Source: JAWOHX01 sp046484975 (GTDB lineage Bacteria > Bacillota > Clostridia > DUPQ01). Taken from it: a stretch of 5,390 nt of DNA. The translations under genes and the position numbers were made by a program. The notes beneath the pieces were generated by a model. The model was not told the origin of the DNA, did no database searches, and saw nothing but the letters and a program-made list of their open reading frames with translations. Positions 1-5,390 of this stretch are shown here, piece after piece; position 1 is the first letter of the stretch, and each line of letters begins with the position of its first letter. The stretch covers positions 1-5,390 of the forward strand of contig JAWOHX010000017.1 in the NCBI GenBank assembly GCA_046484975.1. The letters are read 5' to 3'.

Positions 1-1221
1 GACATCCTTTAAAATGGAAATGATGCTGCTCATATGGGATGAAAATGTACTGAGGTTCTGCTCAATGCTCTGTTCATCCCCGATGTCCGCGAAAACCCCT
101 TGGAATATGGATATTTTGCTTCCTTCACCCGCAGGAATCCCTAATCCGGACTGGGCCATGAGCGTGAAAAGACCCACGGTTTTCAAGGAGACGGTTTTCC
201 CGCCGGTGTTCGGACCTGTAATGACAAGAGTTTTGAACCCCTCCCCTATGTGAAAATCAATGGGTACGGCAGTGGAAGGATCCAGCAACGGATGGATCCC
301 CTGTTTGATCCTGATTTGTCCCGTGTCGTTGAGTTCCGGGAAGGTGCATCGGCCATCAATGGCCAAGGATGCCTTGGCGAATGTGACATCCCCGTATACC
401 AGAAGCTCCTGGTTGTTTTTGAAATCATGGGTATGCCGGGATGCGAAATCGGACAATTCCTTGAGAATGGCTTCAATCTCCTCCTTCTCCTCCCCTTTCA
501 GCTCGTTCACCTTGTTGTTGATGTTCACCACTTCCATGGGTTCAATATAAAGGGTGGCCCCGCTGGAGGAAGAATCGTGTATCATTCCCTTGACCTGCCC
601 CTTGTTTTCCTGTTTGACAGGGATGACATATCTTCCGTTGCGCATGGTGATGATGGGCTCCTGGAGAAGCTTACGGTATTTCTCGCTGCGGATGAAATCG
701 TTGAGCTTGTCACGTATTGCATCCTGGTTCCTGGCGATGCTTTTCCGGATGGAAAGGAGCCTGGGGCTTGCGTCATCGGCTATTTCATCCGGACTGATGA
801 TGCACCTGCGGATCTCGTCCTCAAGCTTACGGATGACCTGGAGGCCTTCCAGGGTGTTTTTTACCCCGTTGTCAGGAAAGGAATCATGAATGGATGACTC
901 CTTGAGATATTCCCTGATCCTTCTGGAGACCGTCAGAAGATCCCGTATGATGATGAGTTCATGGGCGTTGAGGGATGCATTGATCCGTAACCTGTTTAAA
1001 ATGGAGGTGACGTCGGTGACACCCTCAAAAGACGGCCTTCCTTTCCTCATCATAAGGTCATAAGCCTCCCTGGTCTCAATCAGAAGGGCTGACACTTCCG
1101 GGAGAGCGGTTTTTGGTACCAGGGAGAGGCATGATGCCTTGCCAGGCAGTGACTGGGCCTGTTCACCCAGAAGATGAAGTATTTTATCAAATTCAAGCGT
1201 CCTAAGGACTTTGGATTTCAT
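1..1221 (-). CDS. mutS2: MutS2 (RqcU-type MutS family ATPase), N-terminal 407 residues, cut by the window edge
   Basis: I translated this frame codon by codon; it is open for 407 residues from the ATG at 1221 to the window edge. The start TLEFDKIL (residues 8-15) is typical of MutS2. Residues about 180-235 carry the conserved core region, including EPIITMRNGRYVIPVK (188-203), SSSSGATLYIEP (217-228) and the following VVNINNKVNEL. Walker A is GPNTGGKT (336-343, Lys342). The MutS signature-like segment FADIGDEQSIEQNLSTFSSHM occupies about 377-397. Walker B and the C-terminal Smr domain of a roughly 780-residue family member would lie beyond base 1, so an intact gene is assumed, not shown. Family knowledge: MutS2 lacks the mismatch-recognition domain of MutS; it is linked to suppression of recombination and, in Bacillus subtilis, to splitting collided ribosomes. 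The start is supported by AAGGAG seven bases upstream and overlaps the preceding gene by 20 bases. No frameshift or missing key residue is visible. Confidence 0.96.
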   Translation of the reverse strand, partial: MKSKVLRTLEFDKILHLLGEQAQSLPGKASCLSLVPKTALPEVSALLIETREAYDLMMRKGRPSFEGVTDVTSILNRLRINASLNAHELIIIRDLLTVSRRIREYLKESSIHDSFPDNGVKNTLEGLQVIRKLEDEIRRCIISPDEIADDASPRLLSIRKSIARNQDAIRDKLNDFIRSEKYRKLLQEPIITMRNGRYVIPVKQENKGQVKGMIHDSSSSGATLYIEPMEVVNINNKVNELKGEEKEEIEAILKELSDFASRHTHDFKNNQELLVYGDVTFAKASLAIDGRCTFPELNDTGQIRIKQGIHPLLDPSTAVPIDFHIGEGFKTLVITGPNTGGKTVSLKTVGLFTLMAQSGLGIPAGEGSKISIFQGVFADIGDEQSIEQNLSTFSSHMSSIISILKDV

Positions 1222-1966
1222 GGATCATCTCCTTCAATGTGTTTGCATCCTCCAGGAATTGAAAGGGGTCGTCATTCCTGACAAATTCCAGCAAGGCATA
1301 GCGTTCCGAATCATTGAACAACCGAAGATAATCAGACCACTGTCCTTTTCCCTCCAGAAGGGGAAGCCTGGTGGTGTGGTCCCACTGGAACACATGGATG
1401 TTCGAAGCATGCGGCAGTATCTTCTGTATGACGGAAATATTGTCCACGTAGGACATCCCGACCTCTGGCTGCCAATACGTGCGAAGATTGTCCATGTTGA
1501 TCTCGTCAAGAAGCTCAAGTGTGGGAAGGATGCCTTCTGTAAGGGTGTTGCGGTGGTATTCACAGGAGATGCTGATCCCATGTTCTTTCGCCATTTTGCA
1601 GATCAAACGGGTCTCGTTGACGATTTTCCTGCGGCTTTCACAGTCCGTATCCATGGGCGCGCGGCTTCCTGCCCAGACGCGGACAGTGTTTGCTTTCAGG
1701 GCGATGGCGCAGGAAAGTACCTCTCCGAATGATTCCCTGGGATCTGCTGACTCACCCACACGGTAATAGGAGCCATAGGAAGGGCAGGCGATGTGATGGA
1801 TATAGCAGTTCTCATAGACATGCTGTGCCTGGCGGATATGGCCATGGGGCACATGGATGTCCCCTCCCCATTCAATGGCATCCAGGCCGGCTTCATCGAC
1901 CAGACGGATGATTTCATCAGGGGAAAGCTGCCTGAAGGTGATGGAAACGAGTCCCGGGATGAGCAT
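1202..1966 (-). CDS. TIM-barrel sugar phosphate isomerase/epimerase family protein (xylose isomerase-like/AP endonuclease 2 superfamily)
   Basis: This is a complete 254-residue protein, the usual length for single-domain members of the xylose isomerase-like TIM-barrel superfamily (COG1082 type). Motifs in order: IEWGGDIHVPHGH (31-43), beta-strand TVRVWAGSR (94-102), ISISCEYHRNTL (131-142), TYWQPEVG (163-170), NIHVFQWD (189-196) and ALLEFV (224-229). By analogy with the family, Glu136, Gln166, His191 and Glu227 sit where the divalent-metal ligands usually are; the Gln in YWQP replaces the more usual Asp. No signal peptide is visible, so it is cytosolic. The substrate is not readable: family members isomerise or epimerise keto-sugars or inositol derivatives, and many are uncharacterised. 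The start has GGAGGG nine to fourteen bases upstream. The 3' end overlaps mutS2 by 20 bases, so the two are probably cotranscribed. The fold is confident; the exact reaction is unknown. Confidence 0.9.
   Translation of the reverse strand: MLIPGLVSITFRQLSPDEIIRLVDEAGLDAIEWGGDIHVPHGHIRQAQHVYENCYIHHIACPSYGSYYRVGESADPRESFGEVLSCAIALKANTVRVWAGSRAPMDTDCESRRKIVNETRLICKMAKEHGISISCEYHRNTLTEGILPTLELLDEINMDNLRTYWQPEVGMSYVDNISVIQKILPHASNIHVFQWDHTTRLPLLEGKGQWSDYLRLFNDSERYALLEFVRNDDPFQFLEDANTLKEMIHEIQSP
1229..1234 (-). promoter_or_regulatory. Ribosome binding site of mutS2, inside the end of the upstream gene
   Basis: On the minus strand AAGGAG is followed by seven bases and then the mutS2 ATG. It lies within the last codons of the TIM-barrel gene, whose stop codon (TAG, 1202-1204) is downstream of the mutS2 start. 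This arrangement suggests translational coupling and fixes the mutS2 start. Confidence 0.85.
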
Positions 1967-1974
1967 ATGTGAAA

Positions 1975-1980
1975 CCCTCC
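1975..1980 (-). promoter_or_regulatory. Ribosome binding site of the TIM-barrel gene
   Basis: GGAGGG on the minus strand, eight bases before the ATG at 1966. It decides this start: no other in-frame ATG nearby has a comparable site. Confidence 0.8.
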
Positions 1981-1987
1981 GCTTCTC

Positions 1988-1996
1988 ATTTTAGCA
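1988..1996 (-). promoter_or_regulatory. Probable extended -10 promoter for the TIM-barrel gene and mutS2
   Basis: The minus strand reads TGCTAAAAT, which matches the sigma-70/sigma-A extended -10 pattern TGnTATAAT with one mismatch in the hexamer. No good -35 is seen 17 bases upstream (CTGTAC), as is common for extended -10 promoters. Transcription would begin near 1982-1983, leaving a leader of only about 17 bases with the ribosome binding site at its very 5' end. Predicted from pattern only. Confidence 0.5.
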
Positions 1997-2068
1997 TAAT
2001 TCGATGGCAAGTACAGCACTGGTTGGAATCTTGCAGAAATTACGGGATACAATTTGGATGCGCCGCCT

Positions 2069-2114
2069 ATGCAACGATGTCCCCGGGAATCCGGGGACAT
2101 CGCTCTTTTTGCAT
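2069..2114. terminator. Strong two-part hairpin in the intergenic region, probable intrinsic terminator
   Basis: A perfect 12-bp inverted repeat pairs 2075-2086 (CGATGTCCCCGG) with 2091-2102 (CCGGGGACATCG) around a GAAT loop. A further 6-bp outer repeat, ATGCAA (2069-2074) with TTGCAT (2109-2114), flanks it, with six unpaired bases CTCTTT on one side. Read on the plus strand the stem is followed by CTC and five T's, the classic terminator layout. On the minus strand, where the neighbouring genes are transcribed, the stem is preceded by an A-rich run and followed only by TTGCAT. It lies 29 bases past the stop of the large gene, so ending that transcript is its most likely job, but the T-tract faces the other way. 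Confidence 0.55.
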
Positions 2115-2142
2115 GTGGTTTTCCTGCTTCTACCGGCAATGC

Positions 2143-5100
2143 TCAGAAACTCTTGGAGACATGCCAGTTCTTTGAACCGCTCACGGTCTTCAGGAGCAGG
2201 TTCAGATGATAGTGGATCTTCACATTCCCGGAGAGGTTCCAGTCGCCGGTGCTCCTCGTGAGCTTTGCCTCGGCTCCCACCGTCATGTGGATGATCTTGT
2301 ATTTCTTGCCTGCGACCTTGATACCTCCCTCCAGGCCTCCATCTAGCCAGACGAGGAGGACGATGTCGCCGGTATCAAAGTAGTACTCCCCTTCCCCGCC
2401 GACATACAGGTAGGCCCTGAAGTAGACCGGCCAGATGGTGATGTCGCCGGTGTCGTACCCGAAGAACATCCTGGCTTTGATGTAGCTGTCATAGGGTAGG
2501 GCGGAATACCTTAACACCAGCCCCATCCCGCCGGTGAAGCCGCTGTATTTGGCGACGAGCATCTCTGGATATCCGAACCGGACCTCCCACAGTTGCGGGC
2601 TCATGTCGAATCCCATGTCCCCGTTGATGGTGCATCCGTACATCCCCAGGTCATACAGGCTCAGGCTGAATTTCAGGTGGCGGTCCTTGTGGTAGTATCC
2701 AAGCCTTGCCGTGCCCATATGTTTGAGGTTCGTCCCTGTCATCAGGGACTGGACGGAAGCCGGGCCGTAGTAATCCCCGCCCAGCTCCACATTGGGCCCT
2801 TTTTCCACTACAATGTAGACATTCCTGAGTTCTCCCAGATTGAGTTTCGTGCCTCCCACCTCATACCCTAGGTATATCCAGGCTGTGGCGGCGAAGAAGT
2901 AGTTCCCGCCCGGGGTACGGTTGACCTCAAGGTCATCGATGGCATTGAACAAGCCCTGCTTGCCGCCCGGGATATCAAAACCCGTCTCATCGTTATATGC
3001 TAGATCGAGATTGTAGCCGAACACCCCGGTGATGTTGTTCATGGTGGCATAGCCGAACTTGATGCCCCCGGTGGGATCGTTGTAATAGATGGCCAGTGCA
3101 AAGAAGTACCTGCCCATGACTTTGTCGAAGCCCATGCGTGCATTAGCCTCGATGGACGTGGAAGGAATCATGCTGGCCGCTGTGTTGAAGAGCAATTCGA
3201 TGTGGTCCGTGTTGTACTCGATGATTCCGTCATCCCCTTCGCTTAAGACAGGGACCGCCACGGTCTTGACCTGGGCGAAATCCTCAAAGTCCATGTCCAC
3301 TTTGGATTTTGATTCCTCATAACGGATATTTGGGGCAGTGAAGACACCGCTGAGTGCAATCCGGTCAAAGTCCTCGTTGTTGTCCATGGACAGGTTGTCG
3401 GACAGTTGCATGCCACCCCACATGGTCAGGGTCGTGGTATAAAACGGCACCTGGTCCGTTGTGAATGGCACCGTGATTCCTCCAAGGCGCATGTCCCTCT
3501 TGAATCCTGTCACCAGCATGGGCTGAAGCAACTGCAGCTGCAGGTTCATTTTTACGGAATCCAGAGTCAGGGCCCGGACATCCATGTCAAAATCGTGGAA
3601 ACGTATCCGGTAAGGTTTATCGAAGAGGGCTCTGCCATAGACCTCACCCGCGTTGCCTGTGGCTGTCATTTTATTCATGTCCGAGGGTACAACGAGTTCA
3701 TTGAACTGCATGTCCTGCTGGACCAGCTTGTCCTGGAACATCAGGTCGATGGTCCCGTCCATGTGAAGCCCGTCCTCCTGCAGATGCCCCCCGAGGATCT
3801 TGATGAACACTTCGCCCGTTCCTGCGGGATCGAACTTTTCCGTTTCAGCGACGCTGCATACCAATTTGCCAAGTTCATCGCTGGTGTAGAGGCGGATTTT
3901 AGCCCGTTGATAACCGAACAAGGGAATCCCGACTTCCCCGTGGATCTCCAGGTTCGGCTTGTTGCCGTAGATGTCAAGATAGATGAGGTTCACGATGGCA
4001 TCCCGGAATCCACCCAGTTTATCGCCGAAATTCACGGGGATGCCTTCCTGGGAATAGGCCTGGTTCTGGTAAAACACACCGTTGCGGTCATAGAGGAATT
4101 CTCCGGGGGTCAGGGTGAACATGACCCTGGTGTCGGATTCGGTCTTGATGAATGCAGGGGGAAGTCCTACCCTGCCGTTCTTCACCACAATGCCCATCCA
4201 TCCAGGATCCTGCGTGTCCGCCGGGGCCTGGCCGGTATAACCTGCCAGCTTGCTGAGGTCAAGGGCGACCTTGCCGGGTGTCACACCGATTTCCTCATTG
4301 GAGTTTCCAATCAATGCAGGGGTCATGGTGGTGTCCTGCACCACAAATCCCTTCCCGTCCCATGATGTGACGGAAAACGGCACGGTTGAGAGTTTCTCCT
4401 GAACAAGGATATCCATGGGCAGCACTTTCAGGGAGGTTGCCTGGATGCGGTTGGCCAGGTAGAACATGCCCCTGTCAACGATATCCTTCTGGGTTGCGCT
4501 GAGGTTCAGGTTGCTTGTTGTGGAGGCAACGATGGTGTTGTGCAGGCTGAAGTCCGTCGAAAGTACGATTTTATCGGAGTATGTCTTGACAAACATGTTA
4601 GGGTCGAATGTCACCGGAAGGGTATCCGCGAAGGTTTCAAAAGGAAGAAGCACTTTGCCGTTGATGGAACTGACCGAGGTATCGGGAAGCCCATCCTTGT
4701 AAACCAGCGTGGCTGCAGTCACACGAATGCCAAGGCCCGCCGGGACGACGGTACGGACCAGCTGGGTCTCCTGCAGCGCCATGGGGCCGCTCATTCTTCC
4801 CTGCTGGTCAAATCCAATCATGCCGAAGGACAGGCGCAGGCCTTTGTTGTCCAGTGTCTCCATCCCCAGGTTGGTCTCCACCTGGCCGGTGATGAGGGTG
4901 ATGAAGCTGGAACCGTAAACAAGGACAGGGGCAACCGTCAGATTTGTGGATGAGCCTGTCTGTGCTTGCTGCGTCACGCCTCCAAGGTTGAGTGTTCCCA
5001 AGGTGGCTCCCCTGACGATCAGGTTGTCATAATGAAACCCTGGGACAGCACCGAGCTTGACGATGCCCGCGCTGCTCATTTCAGCCTGGTTGAAAGTCAA

Positions 5101-5390
5101 TGCGTACAGGTCTCCAATGAGGTTCCCTTCCCCGGGATTCTTCACATAGCCGGTGACAAATGCCCCTGCCTTGTCAGTGCTGATGGAAAGACCGCTGAAA
5201 TGCACACCGGTCTCACCAAAGGTGACGGGTTCCTTCAGGTCAACCCACCCACTGGTGATGACCGTGCCCTGCCGGCTGCGGAAGGTCAATGTCACCGGCA
5301 CCTGGTATTTTTCACCGATCACAAGGATGACGTCACCCCTCATGTTGTTGACGGTCTCAGCACTCAGCCCCGTGATGGTGAACCCATTGA
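2143..5390 (-). CDS. Very large beta-rich protein of unknown function, C-terminal part (5' end outside the window)
   Basis: The frame is open from the window edge to a TGA at 2143-2145, about 1,082 codons, and ends ...NWHVSKSF. An internal Met at 5343 is not accepted as the start: the frame continues upstream (NGFTITGLSAETVNN) and no Shine-Dalgarno precedes it. Numbering from that Met, residues 1 to about 470 are beta-strand-like with Ser/Thr/Gly-rich turns. From about 470 on there are many alternating polar/hydrophobic strands. An acidic stretch lies near 680-725, and from 737 to the end the protein is rich in Gly, Tyr, Phe and Trp. FGY recurs at 476, 763, 775, 923 and 961, and DTGDI at 964 and 990. 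Only two cysteines are seen (about 496 and 904). No transmembrane segment, LPXTG motif or SLH domain is visible. I do not recognise the family. Export to the cell surface or envelope is inferred from composition only. Repetitive giant adhesins, scaffolds or outer-membrane proteins are possible; the final Phe would fit a beta-barrel C-terminus, but weakly. Confidence 0.85.
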   Translation of the reverse strand, partial: NGFTITGLSAETVNNMRGDVILVIGEKYQVPVTLTFRSRQGTVITSGWVDLKEPVTFGETGVHFSGLSISTDKAGAFVTGYVKNPGEGNLIGDLYALTFNQAEMSSAGIVKLGAVPGFHYDNLIVRGATLGTLNLGGVTQQAQTGSSTNLTVAPVLVYGSSFITLITGQVETNLGMETLDNKGLRLSFGMIGFDQQGRMSGPMALQETQLVRTVVPAGLGIRVTAATLVYKDGLPDTSVSSINGKVLLPFETFADTLPVTFDPNMFVKTYSDKIVLSTDFSLHNTIVASTTSNLNLSATQKDIVDRGMFYLANRIQATSLKVLPMDILVQEKLSTVPFSVTSWDGKGFVVQDTTMTPALIGNSNEEIGVTPGKVALDLSKLAGYTGQAPADTQDPGWMGIVVKNGRVGLPPAFIKTESDTRVMFTLTPGEFLYDRNGVFYQNQAYSQEGIPVNFGDKLGGFRDAIVNLIYLDIYGNKPNLEIHGEVGIPLFGYQRAKIRLYTSDELGKLVCSVAETEKFDPAGTGEVFIKILGGHLQEDGLHMDGTIDLMFQDKLVQQDMQFNELVVPSDMNKMTATGNAGEVYGRALFDKPYRIRFHDFDMDVRALTLDSVKMNLQLQLLQPMLVTGFKRDMRLGGITVPFTTDQVPFYTTTLTMWGGMQLSDNLSMDNNEDFDRIALSGVFTAPNIRYEESKSKVDMDFEDFAQVKTVAVPVLSEGDDGIIEYNTDHIELLFNTAASMIPSTSIEANARMGFDKVMGRYFFALAIYYNDPTGGIKFGYATMNNITGVFGYNLDLAYNDETGFDIPGGKQGLFNAIDDLEVNRTPGGNYFFAATAWIYLGYEVGGTKLNLGELRNVYIVVEKGPNVELGGDYYGPASVQSLMTGTNLKHMGTARLGYYHKDRHLKFSLSLYDLGMYGCTINGDMGFDMSPQLWEVRFGYPEMLVAKYSGFTGGMGLVLRYSALPYDSYIKARMFFGYDTGDITIWPVYFRAYLYVGGEGEYYFDTGDIVLLVWLDGGLEGGIKVAGKKYKIIHMTVGAEAKLTRSTGDWNLSGNVKIHYHLNLLLKTVSGSKNWHVSKSF
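2362..2454 (-). repeat. Short internal repeat in the large protein: two DTGDI units 26 codons apart
   Basis: Two near-identical 15-base copies, GATGTCGCCGGTATC at 2362-2376 and GATGTCGCCGGTGTC at 2440-2454 (plus-strand spelling), differ at one base and are 78 bases apart. Each encodes DTGDI, preceded by an aromatic residue (Tyr or Phe) and followed within a few residues by Trp. This looks like two copies of one strand-turn unit near the C-terminus, arising by duplication or held by structural constraint. Confidence 0.5.

Noticed and set aside
250..897. 215-codon open frame on the plus strand
   Set aside because: It is wholly antisense to mutS2, whose translation matches the family along its whole visible length. 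No ribosome binding site is seen and the protein resembles nothing.
1696..2139. 147-codon minus-strand frame covering the intergenic region and the start of the TIM-barrel gene
   Set aside because: It runs out of frame through a well-supported gene, passes through the hairpin, and has no Shine-Dalgarno before its ATG.
1969..2261. Short plus-strand frames across the intergenic region
   Set aside because: Mostly overlap the hairpin and the end of the large gene in antisense, with low-complexity translations and no initiation signal.
3406..4365. 319-codon open frame on the plus strand
   Set aside because: Antisense shadow of the large minus-strand gene. Its His- and Gln-rich translation is what reading a sense frame backwards gives, and no ribosome binding site precedes it.
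5341..5343. ATG as the start of the large gene
   Set aside because: The frame stays open to the window edge with protein-like sequence, and no Shine-Dalgarno lies before this ATG, so it is an internal Met.
1..5390. CRISPR array, tRNA, rRNA, insertion sequence or transposase
   Set aside because: No regularly spaced repeats, no RNA-gene landmarks and no transposase-like frame were seen on either strand.

Overview
The window is bacterial and gene-dense, with about half G+C. All three supported genes lie on the minus strand, so they are transcribed from high to low coordinates. In transcription order they are: (1) a very large open reading frame for a beta-rich protein of unknown function, whose 5' end is outside the window and which stops at 2143; (2) a short intergenic region (1967-2142) with a strong hairpin and a likely promoter; (3) a complete TIM-barrel sugar phosphate isomerase/epimerase-like gene (1202-1966); (4) the N-terminal 407 codons of mutS2 (1-1221), cut by the window edge just after the Walker A and signature-like regions.

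The TIM-barrel gene and mutS2 overlap by 20 bases, and mutS2 has its own strong Shine-Dalgarno inside the end of the upstream gene. They are very probably one transcript with coupled translation. The large gene is probably a separate unit: a 12-bp perfect GC-rich hairpin and a new extended -10 promoter stand between it and the pair. No functional link between the large protein and the other two genes can be read from the sequence.

The organism cannot be named. The MutS2 N-terminus (start of the type TLEFDKIL) and the strong GGAGG-type ribosome binding sites fit Firmicutes-like anaerobes best, but a diderm lineage is not excluded. The large protein has two cysteines, many Gly/Tyr/Phe residues and alternating-polarity strands, which suggest an exported or envelope-associated protein. 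No signal peptide, anchor or transmembrane segment is visible in the part present. The large protein is the least explained object here and the best candidate for something undescribed.
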